Source of the DNA: Desulfomonilia bacterium
GTDB lineage: Bacteria; Desulfobacterota; Desulfomonilia; UBA1062
Direction: 5' to 3'
Assembly (NCBI GenBank): GCA_036567785.1
Contig: DATCTV010000027.1
Coordinates: forward strand, 1-64,000
DNA: 64,000 bases
Shown one piece after another: positions 1 to 8,975 of the stretch (positions are counted from its first letter, which is position 1; the number at the start of each line of letters is the position of its first letter). The position numbers and the translations under genes were made by a program. The notes under the pieces were generated by a model, which ran no database searches, was not told where the DNA came from, and worked only from the letters and a program-made list of their open reading frames with translations.

Positions 1-65
1 ACCCCGGCTTCTCTCTCCTTCAGTATCCGGATTATCTGCTCCTCTCCAAATCTCCCTCTCCTCAT
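1..65 (-). CDS. IS3-family transposase OrfA, N-terminal fragment (runs off the window)
   Basis: Read on the minus strand, the first 65 bases encode a peptide starting MRRGRFGEEQIIRILK and continuing ...EREAG. This matches the classic start of IS3-family OrfA proteins (an R-x-R-F-x-E-E-Q-I-I-x-I-L-K-E pattern leading into the HTH_Tnp_1 domain). A strong Shine-Dalgarno (AGAGGAGGA) lies 6-12 bases upstream of the ATG at 65. The rest of the element, including OrfB, lies left of the window. The element abuts the RHS gene on its right, so it is the probable cause of that gene's missing 5' end. The family call is from motif recognition only. Confidence 0.85.
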   Translation of the reverse strand, partial: MRRGRFGEEQIIRILKEREAG

Positions 66-94
66 GGTACGATCCTCCTCTTACCTTTTTACCA
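1..94 (-). mobile_element. End of an IS3-family insertion sequence
   Basis: From about position 95 rightwards the sequence can be read as RHS/SpvB coding sequence (P-D-H-T-R-F-K-Y-G from base 92 in frame 2). To the left lie the leader and start of an IS3-type orfA on the opposite strand. The tip is therefore placed near 91-94, where the plus strand ends in CA as IS3 elements do. The exact boundary and target duplication cannot be fixed, because the other end is outside the window. Confidence 0.6.
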
Positions 95-113
95 GATCAT
101 ACTCGCTTCAAAT

Positions 114-3100
114 ATGGCTTATTTTTCGGGGGGAAGGTCAGAAACATCTGATAATTCCAGGATATATGCACAGGGAAGAAGCGATAATACAGTCTTGATC
201 TGGGCATTGAGTGAAATAAAAGACAGGGCTGGCAATAAAATAACATATACATATGGCAAGAATACAGATACAGGCGAATATTGGCCTACTAGGATTGATT
301 ACAGGTATCTTTCATCTAGCAATCCTACTTGTTCAATTATTTTCGATTATGAGGATAGACCAGATATGATTCAGCGGTACCTAGGCGGATCTGCTGATTT
401 TATGACAAAAAAGTTAACCCACATAAAAACTTATTCCGGTGGTCGATTGATTAATGATTATTTTTTAAATTACGAACAGGGATTTTCAACTAAAAGGTCC
501 AGGTTGAAGAGTATAACGCTTTACGACGGGAATAATAATTATATACCATCAACTCTCTTTACATGGAGTGACAATAATGGCGGGTTCCAGGATGAGGCAC
601 AATGGAAACAGGGATCAATTCCAAGCGGTGATGCACACTATGCTGATTTTGATGGTGATGGAAAGACAGATCTTTTAATCAGGAAATACAACTCTAATGA
701 ACTTATTGTATATAAATCAAATGGTAATAATTATGAAGCAGGTGTTCTGTGGGGAACATTGGATGTTGTAAATAATTCAACTGCAGAAATTTTTGTAGGT
801 GATTTCAATGGAGATGGCAGAAAAGATATTGCTCAAATTTATGGAACATTTAAAGGCGCGATCTTAGTATATTTATCTAATGGAAATTCTTTTGAACCAT
901 ATCAGGTATGGTTACCATATGGAGGAATATATAGTGATAGCAGAAGTTTTATAGCAGCAGATATGAATGGTGATGGCCGTGATGATATAGTTGGTACACC
1001 ATCAACCTCTACAAGCAATGATAGGGATAAATTTTACGTTTATATATCAAATGGGGTTGCCTTTAATACTTACAATTGGTCTACTATATCATATGGAATA
1101 GATTATATTAAAACTGGTGATTTTAACGGAGATAAAAAAATAGATTTTATTGGCAAAGGAAGAGGTAATGGTGTCTGGTATACATGGTTATCTAATGGGA
1201 ATGGATTTGACAGAATCGAATGGCCTGATAGCCCTTTTAATAACATATCTCTACTCAAAAACATACTTATTGGAGACATGAATGGAGACAATAAGGACGA
1301 TGTAGTTGAGATCGGACCGAATGGCGATATTTATGTAAGAGTCTCCACATGTAAGGGATTGTTACCCAAACAGAGATGGGGAGGTGGATTGACATCAATT
1401 CCATTTACCTCGAATAACAAAACAACATATTCTTCTACAGCCAAAATCGGAGACTTCAACGGAGATGGTAGAGCTGATATTGCTGAAAATTATTCTCAGG
1501 GCAATTTAAACGTAACTCTTTCAAATGGAACCAGCTTTGCTCCTTTAACTTACTGGGGTAGAAATACTCAGTGGAATATGGGTGATTGGGTTTCAGTGGC
1601 TGACTTTAATGGAGATGGCATTGATGATTGTGTTACTGAAGCTAACCCAGCTATCGGAATTGATTATGATTGTGTTACGGTATCGAGATCAGGATTGCCT
1701 GATTACCTGCTGTCTATAACAAACGGCCTAGATGAATTAATAGAAATTGGTTATGGCCTTCTAAGTGACAGTAGCATTTATACTAGAATAACCACATCAT
1801 TATACCCAATAGTAGATTATGAGGGTCCTTTAGCTGTAGTTAAAAACGTCTTCAGGAGCAATGGAGTTGGAGGTACACGAACATACAGTTATACTTACAG
1901 CAGTGCAAAAATGGATATAGTCCGCAGACGATTCCAGGGATTCTATGAGATCAGAATGCGGGATTATGATAGACAGATTGATACAATATATAATTATCTA
2001 CAAACATTTCCATTCGTTGGTCTGGTGGAAAAAACTCAAACAGTTAAATCCATCAGCGGCATTTTGCTGAATTCATCTGAATACATATGGGAAATTTCAG
2101 TATATAAGTTCGGCAATTCATTTGATGCATCCTATGTACCAGTAAACACACTAAATTCGGAAAACTACAATCTGAGCTCATACAGCTCTATCTGGAATAT
2201 CGCACAAACTTATTTTCCGTATGTAAAGCAATCTGTGCAGAGATTGTATGCCCTCCCACCAAAATCTATGTTGTTAAAGGAAACAACTACAGTACAAAGT
2301 TATACGGGTATGGGAAACCTCTTAAATAAAGAAGTTACCGCAACGGCAATAAGTAAAGACACTTTAAAAAAGAAATATAATTATAATTATTATCCAGTCA
2401 GAGTCATTGATCTGATCTGGAACACGGGGTTGTTGAAATCCGAAGAAATTACATCTGAATATACTTATATGGATCCTGTAACAAATGAATACAAATCTAT
2501 TGATCCAGTAACGAATATGACATTATACGAATATTTTACTGATGAAACTCCTCTAGATAGCGATTTAAACCGGCCCAAATACGGAAAGCTAAAAAAGATA
2601 ATAATAGAACCCAACGAATCGACTACTTCATCCCTTAAAAAAATTACCGAATATGATTATGAAACTAAATATGGTTGCATTGGCTCAGACAAGATTTCGG
2701 GGTATGGAGTATCAGCAAGAGAAACCACTTATTCATATGTCTATACGGATACAACACATACGCTTGAAACAAAGAATCCTTTGAATCACATAACAAAACA
2801 GAAATTTGATGATGGTTATGGCACAATAGTATCATTGATTGATCCGAATAATTTGGAAACCACCTTCTCAAATGACGGTTTCGGAAGAAAAATATCAGAA
2901 AAAAGACCTGACCAGACACAGACAACATATTCATATGGTTTTTCAAGTCTTGAAAACTGCGCATATTTTATAAAGAATGAAAGTTCGGGAAAACCACCGA
3001 TAACAAGGCATTACGACATATTTGACCGTGCTATCTATACATATTCCATTGGATTTAATGGTGAGGATATTGTGATGTCATCCGGTTATGATGCTTTTGG

Positions 3101-5804
3101 CAGAAAAACTGTCGAAACAAGGTTCCATTATATTTTTGGCGACCCTCAGGCTACAAGCTACAATGAATATGACGACTATGACAGGCCGGGTATTATAACA
3201 AGGTATGATTCAGGTACTACATCATATACTTATAATGATGAAGATGGCATGACAACAACTGCAGTCAACCAGAAGGGACAGAAGACCAGACGCGCATATA
3301 ATGTATTTGGTAGTATTGCCAAAGTTCAACAGTTGGATGATTCAATTTCAACAACCTACGCTTATGACCCGCTGGGAAATTTAACAGAGATTAAAGACAA
3401 ATCGGGTAATGTTATCAAAATGGTCTATGATAAGTTAAGCAGAAAGACGAGCATGACCGATCCTGATATGGGTACATGGAGTTATACATATAATCCTTTT
3501 GGTGAACTGGTAATTCAAACAGATCAAAAACAGCAGACTATAACCAACGGGTACGACCTGTTGGGGCGTATAAAAACAAGGGAAGCAATTGAAATACAGG
3601 GAACCGATGATACAAAACCTAAATGTTTTGCATCAACAGCAAAATCAAATCTTTTATCTGAAGTATTCGGAACAACAAAAACGAAAGAAACTACAACCTG
3701 GATATATGATAAAACACAGACAACCCTTGGTTTACTTTCAGATATTAATGTTACCGCACCGGACAAAACATATAAAGAAACCTATCAGTATGATTCATAC
3801 AACAGGCCTACAATAGTTACAAAGACTATTGATGAAAAGGAATATGTCATTACTACAACATATGATTCCGAGAGCCGTATTCAATCGATAACATATCCGG
3901 AAACAAGTGAATCGACCAGGTTCATGGTTACATACGGATACAAAAACGGATACCTGGAAAAAGTGTATGATTCAACAAAGGAATACTGGAAAGCTAACTC
4001 ACTTAATGCACTTGGACAGGTTACAAACGTAAGTCTGGGTAACGCCCTGACGACAGAGTATATTTATGATAATAGCACAGGGCGGCTTGCCGAAATCAAC
4101 ACTTCAGGGAATGTTCAAAAATTATCATTTACTTATGATGAAATTGGAAACATGAAAACCAGGGCTGATGCATCAAACCCCTCAAAGACGTTAAATGAAA
4201 CGTTTGAATATGACAGATTAAACAGGCTTAGAAGCTCCAAGATATCAGGCGTTACAGATATGACATATGATTATTACGATAATGGAAACATCATGACAAA
4301 AACTGATATGGGTACTTACCAGTATGGCTCAAAACCGCATGCGGTAAGCACAATTAAAAAATCCGGCAGTGAATTGAATTATAGTTATGATGATAACGGG
4401 AATATGATCGAGGAGTCTGAGAAAAAAGCAGGTGTATCCAATTCATTGAGAAAGCTGACCTACAACGCATACAACATGCCTTACAAAGTCACAAAAGGCT
4501 CAGATTCGGCAACATTTACTTATGGCCCGATGCTTGAGCTTATCAAACAGGAAATCGTGATCAACGCAAACACAACAACTACTGTCTATTGCAGTGAGTT
4601 GTTTGAAAAAGTCAGCACAGGTGATGTTGTTGACTACAAACATTATATTCAGGTTGCAGGCGAATCTATTGCGATTCACAATATACACAGAGAAAACTCA
4701 CAATCGGATGTTAAAAATTATTACCTGCATAAAGATAACCTTGGGTCGATTACCTGTATTACAAATGATCTGGGGCAAAAGGATCAGATATCCAGCTACA
4801 GCACCTATGGTTCAAAGCGTGATCCCGCTACTTGGGACTGGAAAACTGTTCCTACCTTGACAGGTTTAATAACCAATCGTGGGTTTACCGGCCATGTGCA
4901 GTTGGATGAGTTAGGCTTGATCCATATGAAAGGCCGTATATATGATCCCAATATGGGGAGATTCATAAGTCCTGATCCGTTTATTCAGGCTCCTTACAAC
5001 TCGCAGTCATTAAACAGATATAGCTACTGTATGAACAACCCTCTCGTATATATTGATCCGATGGGATTTTTATGGGGTATATCCGCGCCATCTGGTTTTC
5101 GTGTGAATGGAAGCAGTTCCGGAATTTCAACGGGAAGCGGTTCCAGCTCAGGGACAGCAAGTGCACCATCTACAGAGAAGAATAGCTCCTCGTCAAAAGA
5201 CAGTAAATCCCATTCATGCGGTCAGGATTTCTTTGGAATTCATATTGGTGCACCGCATAGGAGTACAATGGCTAGTGCAGGACTGCCTGGGGGATTATCT
5301 GACAGCGCTTATGAAGCACAAAAAAGGAATTTTGATAGTTGTAATAAACAGAGAGGAGTGAGTAATCCTGGTGACAAAGAGATCGGCGATACTAAAGTAA
5401 CTAATAGCAAAAACATTCAAAATGATGAAACCTATTTAAATGGGAACATGCAATTTGAAATAGATACACGCACACCGGATGAATTCTACAGTGAAATTGA
5501 ACCTATATCATGGGAAGAAACAAGATGTTTTCTTGAAACCCTCGGTATAATAGGTGATGGTGTAGATCAAGCAGAAAAAGCAAAAGCTGCTGATAAATGC
5601 ATTGATGAATATAAGAATGCTAAGTGGAAATGTGATATGGCTCTAAGAGCTTATGATGCTTGTCCAAACTATAGAGAAAAAGGCATGCAAAAAGAGTATA
5701 ATGATTGTATTTCTACTGCTCAGAGATGGCAAGAAGAATGTATTGAAGGAATGAGTGGTCTGAGAAGATCAAAAAATGTGGGGAAAGTAAGTAATCCTTT
5801 TTAA
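114..5804 (+). CDS. RHS/SpvB-TcdB-like giant surface or toxin protein, 5'-truncated by an IS
   Basis: This is an open frame of 1896 codons. Order of parts: the remnant of an SpvB-type N-terminus (about residues 1-80, W-A-L-S-x-I-x-D), seven FG-GAP/VCBS-like calcium repeats of the form D-x-N-G-D-x-x-x-D (near residues 177, 228, 281, 334, 386, 445 and 495), a TcdB-middle-like segment (L-L-S-I-T-N-G-L, about 530), many YD/RHS repeats (about 880-1530), and the RHS-associated core ending in DPMGF (1648-1652). A 244-residue variable tail follows, with Cys at 1805, 1829, 1840, 1850, 1865 and 1876. In C-terminal RHS toxins the core forms a shell and the tail is the effector; that role is inferred here. 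The ATG at 114 is not a natural start: similarity continues upstream in another frame (see findings), and the signal peptide is lost. Base composition is more AT-rich than the housekeeping genes, which suggests transfer. Confidence 0.85.
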   Translation: MAYFSGGRSETSDNSRIYAQGRSDNTVLIWALSEIKDRAGNKITYTYGKNTDTGEYWPTRIDYRYLSSSNPTCSIIFDYEDRPDMIQRYLGGSADFMTKKLTHIKTYSGGRLINDYFLNYEQGFSTKRSRLKSITLYDGNNNYIPSTLFTWSDNNGGFQDEAQWKQGSIPSGDAHYADFDGDGKTDLLIRKYNSNELIVYKSNGNNYEAGVLWGTLDVVNNSTAEIFVGDFNGDGRKDIAQIYGTFKGAILVYLSNGNSFEPYQVWLPYGGIYSDSRSFIAADMNGDGRDDIVGTPSTSTSNDRDKFYVYISNGVAFNTYNWSTISYGIDYIKTGDFNGDKKIDFIGKGRGNGVWYTWLSNGNGFDRIEWPDSPFNNISLLKNILIGDMNGDNKDDVVEIGPNGDIYVRVSTCKGLLPKQRWGGGLTSIPFTSNNKTTYSSTAKIGDFNGDGRADIAENYSQGNLNVTLSNGTSFAPLTYWGRNTQWNMGDWVSVADFNGDGIDDCVTEANPAIGIDYDCVTVSRSGLPDYLLSITNGLDELIEIGYGLLSDSSIYTRITTSLYPIVDYEGPLAVVKNVFRSNGVGGTRTYSYTYSSAKMDIVRRRFQGFYEIRMRDYDRQIDTIYNYLQTFPFVGLVEKTQTVKSISGILLNSSEYIWEISVYKFGNSFDASYVPVNTLNSENYNLSSYSSIWNIAQTYFPYVKQSVQRLYALPPKSMLLKETTTVQSYTGMGNLLNKEVTATAISKDTLKKKYNYNYYPVRVIDLIWNTGLLKSEEITSEYTYMDPVTNEYKSIDPVTNMTLYEYFTDETPLDSDLNRPKYGKLKKIIIEPNESTTSSLKKITEYDYETKYGCIGSDKISGYGVSARETTYSYVYTDTTHTLETKNPLNHITKQKFDDGYGTIVSLIDPNNLETTFSNDGFGRKISEKRPDQTQTTYSYGFSSLENCAYFIKNESSGKPPITRHYDIFDRAIYTYSIGFNGEDIVMSSGYDAFGRKTVETRFHYIFGDPQATSYNEYDDYDRPGIITRYDSGTTSYTYNDEDGMTTTAVNQKGQKTRRAYNVFGSIAKVQQLDDSISTTYAYDPLGNLTEIKDKSGNVIKMVYDKLSRKTSMTDPDMGTWSYTYNPFGELVIQTDQKQQTITNGYDLLGRIKTREAIEIQGTDDTKPKCFASTAKSNLLSEVFGTTKTKETTTWIYDKTQTTLGLLSDINVTAPDKTYKETYQYDSYNRPTIVTKTIDEKEYVITTTYDSESRIQSITYPETSESTRFMVTYGYKNGYLEKVYDSTKEYWKANSLNALGQVTNVSLGNALTTEYIYDNSTGRLAEINTSGNVQKLSFTYDEIGNMKTRADASNPSKTLNETFEYDRLNRLRSSKISGVTDMTYDYYDNGNIMTKTDMGTYQYGSKPHAVSTIKKSGSELNYSYDDNGNMIEESEKKAGVSNSLRKLTYNAYNMPYKVTKGSDSATFTYGPMLELIKQEIVINANTTTTVYCSELFEKVSTGDVVDYKHYIQVAGESIAIHNIHRENSQSDVKNYYLHKDNLGSITCITNDLGQKDQISSYSTYGSKRDPATWDWKTVPTLTGLITNRGFTGHVQLDELGLIHMKGRIYDPNMGRFISPDPFIQAPYNSQSLNRYSYCMNNPLVYIDPMGFLWGISAPSGFRVNGSSSGISTGSGSSSGTASAPSTEKNSSSSKDSKSHSCGQDFFGIHIGAPHRSTMASAGLPGGLSDSAYEAQKRNFDSCNKQRGVSNPGDKEIGDTKVTNSKNIQNDETYLNGNMQFEIDTRTPDEFYSEIEPISWEETRCFLETLGIIGDGVDQAEKAKAADKCIDEYKNAKWKCDMALRAYDACPNYREKGMQKEYNDCISTAQRWQEECIEGMSGLRRSKNVGKVSNPF

Positions 5805-5821
5805 AAAAGGTATTAAAAGTT

Positions 5822-6310
5822 ATGAAAAAGAAAACTCAAAAATATTACAATATATTGGTTTTTATTATATTAATTTTATTTTCTTGTTCATCTAATAAAG
5901 AATCAAGCAAATTTTATGACATGAATAAAACAATAATATGGAATGGTATGAAAATAACTTACCCAAGTGATAGAATATCAAGTTATATTAATGGGGATCT
6001 TGGACTTCATTTAATTTCAATTGATACAAAATATGTGGATGGTCTTCAAATTATAAAGTATTCAAGAGGTCCTTTGACATTTTCAAATATAAAAGAATTT
6101 ACTGAAGGTAATGGAAATAGAATAATAAAATATGGAGAAATTAATTATAAAGGAAATAAAGCATTCGAAATATCTTATCTGAACAATAAATCTAAATATA
6201 TTTATGAATTATATGTAAAAAGCATTAACATGGTCTTTATGTACCAAGGGAATGAAAATAGATTTTCTGAATATAAATTAATTATTAATAACATAGAACT
6301 CATTGAATAG
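5822..6310 (+). CDS. Small AT-rich lipoprotein, candidate partner or immunity protein of the RHS protein
   Basis: 162 residues. The N-terminus is a short basic segment, a hydrophobic stretch and the lipobox L-F-S-C at about residues 19-22, followed by S-S-N-K, so a lipid-anchored envelope protein is likely. The mature part alternates beta-prone segments (I-I-W-N-G-M-K-I-T-Y-P near residue 40) and resembles small single-domain lipoproteins; no family is recognised. It starts 17 bases after the RHS stop with only a weak ribosome site, suggesting co-transcription. Base composition is extremely AT-rich, like the 3' end of the RHS gene and unlike the next genes. Position directly after an RHS variable tail is the usual place for an immunity gene, but a lipoprotein could equally help export. 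Function is not known. Confidence 0.7.
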   Translation: MKKKTQKYYNILVFIILILFSCSSNKESSKFYDMNKTIIWNGMKITYPSDRISSYINGDLGLHLISIDTKYVDGLQIIKYSRGPLTFSNIKEFTEGNGNRIIKYGEINYKGNKAFEISYLNNKSKYIYELYVKSINMVFMYQGNENRFSEYKLIINNIELIE

Positions 6311-6536
6311 GGAAAATACACAAGAAAGCAAACTGGTTACCCATTAAAATTTAGTACCTTCAACTTGATATGACAGCTCTCCTTTCCGAGGGGATCTGTA
6401 CATTAAAGTTTAAGCTTCCAAATACTCATGGCATTTTTTTGAGAAATACAAATTTAAGGCTTGATGGGAGAGCTTAAAATATTCAACAATATACATGAGA
6501 ATTTCCGCTAAAACATAAAACCTTTAAAAGGAGAAA

Positions 6537-7235
6537 ATGACCGTGGAATACACAGAAGAGATTCAGCATATGTGTCAGGTGGCAAAAGGCCCCAGAAACG
6601 GCCCTGCACCGATTCCCGAGGAAGGCAAATGGGTAATGGCGAAAGAAATAAAAGATATATCTGGACTTACGCACGGTGTGGGCTGGTGCGCACCGCAGCA
6701 GGGGGCGTGCAAACTTACACTCAATGTCAAGGATGGCATAATTGAGGAAGCCCTTGTCGAAACAATAGGCTGCACCGGTATGACTCATTCAGCAGCAATG
6801 GCAGCTGAAATTCTTCCAGGAAAGACCATCCTTGAGTCCCTGAATACAGACCTTGTCTGTGATGCGATCAACACGGCGATGCGTGAGCTGTTTCTTCAGA
6901 TTGCGTATGGACGGACACAAACTGCATTTTCAGAAGGGGGTCTTCCGATAGGTGCTTCCCTTGAAGATCTGGGTAAAGGCCTGTGCAGCGTTTGCGGGAC
7001 CATGTTCGGGACAGTTGCCAAAGGTCCGCGTTATCTGGAAATGGCCGAGGGTTATGTACTGGAACTTGCATTGGATGCGGACAGCGAGATCATCGGCTAT
7101 AAGTTTGTCCATATCGGCCGCATGATGGAAATGATAAGGAACGGGATGGATGCAAACGAGGCGCTCAAGAAAGCAACAGGGACTTACGGCCGTTTTGCCG
7201 AAGCTGTCAAGGTAATCAATCCGCGGCACGAATAG
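6537..7235 (+). CDS. NifU/IscU-like protein paired with GGGtGRT protein
   Basis: 232 residues, ATG preceded by AAAAGGAG. It has the general pattern of an IscU/NifU-N scaffold: G-x-C-x-x-x-M/A followed by an alanine-rich helix (I-G-C-T-G-M-T-H-S-A, Cys79). Further cysteines lie at 13, 51, 58, 108 and in a C-S-V-C-G pair (150, 153). These could hold an Fe-S cluster or metal, but the layout differs from true IscU, so 'NifU-like' is fold-level only. The next gene begins 11 bases downstream and encodes a GGGtGRT-family protein. This two-gene pairing is, to my knowledge, recurrent in anaerobes and of unknown function. No other Fe-S assembly gene lies nearby. Confidence 0.75.
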   Translation: MTVEYTEEIQHMCQVAKGPRNGPAPIPEEGKWVMAKEIKDISGLTHGVGWCAPQQGACKLTLNVKDGIIEEALVETIGCTGMTHSAAMAAEILPGKTILESLNTDLVCDAINTAMRELFLQIAYGRTQTAFSEGGLPIGASLEDLGKGLCSVCGTMFGTVAKGPRYLEMAEGYVLELALDADSEIIGYKFVHIGRMMEMIRNGMDANEALKKATGTYGRFAEAVKVINPRHE

Positions 7236-7246
7236 GGGAGGAGAAT

Positions 7247-8245
7247 ATGGCACTATTTGAAGGATACGAAAGAAGGATAGCACAAATAAATCCGGTGCTT
7301 GAGAAATATGGTATTGCCACAATTGAAGAAGCTGAAAAAATCTGCAAGGACAAAGGGCTTGACGTATATAAGATAGTCAAGGATGTCCAGCCGATATGCT
7401 TTGAGAACGCATGCTGGGCGTATATTATGGGTGCGGCTATTGCAATTAAGAAAGGTCAGAAAAAGGCTGCCGAAATCGCCGAAACGCTGGGTGAAGGCCT
7501 TCAGGCTTTCTGCATTCCGGGCTCGGTCGCGGATGACAGGAAAGTAGGCATCGGCCACGGCAATCTTGCCGCAATGCTGCTCCGTGAAGAGACAAAGTGT
7601 TTTGCGTTTATTGCCGGCCATGAATCATTTGCTGCGGCTGAAGGCGCCATAGGCCTTGCGAAATCCGCAAACAAGGCTCGCAAAGAACCGCTCAAGGTAA
7701 TCCTTAACGGCCTCGGCAAGGACGCGGCCCATATCATTTCCCGTGTCAACGGGTTTACCCATGTTGTGACAAAGTTCGATTACCTTTCGGGCAAGCTCAC
7801 TATTGTAAGCGAAATGGCATATTCGACGGGCGAACGCGCAAAGGTGCGATGCTACGGTGCTGACGATGTGCGCGAAGGCGTGGCAATCAATCATCATGAG
7901 GGCGTTGACGTGTCGATCACGGGAAATTCTACTAATCCTACCCGCTTTCAGCACCCGGTAGCAGGCACATACAAAAAGGAATGTCAGGAACAGGGCAAGA
8001 AATATTTCTCTGTTGCTTCGGGCGGCGGAACAGGCCGTACGCTTCATCCCGACAACATGGCTGCCGGACCTGCTTCCTACGGTATGACAGACACCATGGG
8101 CCGCATGCATTCGGATGCACAGTTTGCAGGCTCGTCATCCGTGCCCGCCCACGTAGAAATGATGGGCTTTTTGGGAATGGGCAACAATCCGATGGTGGGT
8201 GCGTCAGTGGCTGTTGCGGTTGCGGTGGAACAAGCCATGAAATAG
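7247..8245 (+). CDS. GGGtGRT-family protein of unknown function
   Basis: 332 residues, ATG with a strong GGGGAGG ribosome site. The family-defining glycine motif G-G-G-T-G-R-T lies at residues 259-265, followed by the conserved run L-H-P-D-N-M-A-A-G-P-A-S-Y-G-M-T-D. The protein is glycine/alanine-rich and has no signal peptide or membrane segment, so it should be cytoplasmic. Cysteines at 33, 51, 56, 89, 118 and 202 and several His-rich spots (G-H-G-N at 103-106, N-H-H at 215-217) could bind a cofactor. It forms a tight operon with the preceding NifU-like gene. The reaction is unknown; I do not assign one. Confidence 0.85.
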   Translation: MALFEGYERRIAQINPVLEKYGIATIEEAEKICKDKGLDVYKIVKDVQPICFENACWAYIMGAAIAIKKGQKKAAEIAETLGEGLQAFCIPGSVADDRKVGIGHGNLAAMLLREETKCFAFIAGHESFAAAEGAIGLAKSANKARKEPLKVILNGLGKDAAHIISRVNGFTHVVTKFDYLSGKLTIVSEMAYSTGERAKVRCYGADDVREGVAINHHEGVDVSITGNSTNPTRFQHPVAGTYKKECQEQGKKYFSVASGGGTGRTLHPDNMAAGPASYGMTDTMGRMHSDAQFAGSSSVPAHVEMMGFLGMGNNPMVGASVAVAVAVEQAMK

Positions 8246-8327
8246 GAAAGCAGGGCCTGACAACTTAACTCAGGAGCTTCAGCTGATAAGCTGTTGAGCT
8301 GTTAACCAGAATCGATACGATGGAGGC

Positions 8328-8815
8328 TTAGAACTGAAGCTTTAAATCAGCGCCGGTGGCCCATCCGCTGAAGTATTCTCCCCAGAAATAAGACGCGCCA
8401 ATACCCAGCCAGCGGGTTCTCCAGAGGTTGCCCATCATGTCGAGCACAATGCGGCCGTTCACCGTATAAATGAGGTCTTCATGGAAGCCTTCAGAGGCGT
8501 CACCGAACAGGCCTGTTGCCGCTATAAACCCGCCGGTATGAAGCTCTCGTTTCGTCAGTCTGATACCAAGCGGCACGTCAACATCAAGCTTGTTTTCCCA
8601 TTGAGATTGTCGGTCGTCTTGAATTCGTAGAATCCGTCTACGGCACCGTTGTTGCCGCCGAGAATAGTAACCGCTTCGACGCGCTGTTCAGTGGTATTCT
8701 CAAGCTGTTCGATTATTTCAGAAGGCGGGGCAGGCAATGCGTAAACCGAAAGAGGGGTGGATATGAGGAATATCAGTATTAGGAAAACCTGGAAGAACCC
8801 TTTTCGGTGCCCCAT
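8328..8815 (-). pseudogene. Frameshifted small outer-membrane-type protein
   Basis: Two overlapping minus-strand frames join into one protein of about 162 residues. The first (start 8815) has a signal peptide ending near V-Y-A-L-P-A and runs to N-L-N-G-K. The second reads on as N-K-L-D-V-D-V-P-L-G-I and ends L-K-L-Q-F at 8328. The break is at the AAAA run near 8599 (minus strand GGGAAAACAAG); one missing A restores the frame. The terminal phenylalanine and alternating aromatic/glycine strands (Y-F-W-G-E-Y-F-S-G-W-A-T-G) suggest the last strands of a beta-barrel, but at this length it would be a small barrel or a fragment. It could also be a sequencing error in a homopolymer. No family is recognised. 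Confidence 0.65.
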
Positions 8816-8975
8816 GTTTGGCTGGCTTTACATGCGGTGTTCATCCGGGTATTTTACAGGTGTAGTTATCACCATGCAACGCTATCCTTCATTATTATCG
8901 AAAATGATGCCGATTAACATGTAAAATGAACATGATTGAAAGAGCGTTTTCTTTTAAGCATATTCGGGGTGAGAC

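Noticed and set aside
7625..8110. A 161-codon minus-strand frame across the GGGtGRT gene
   Set aside because: Antisense shadow of a strongly conserved protein.
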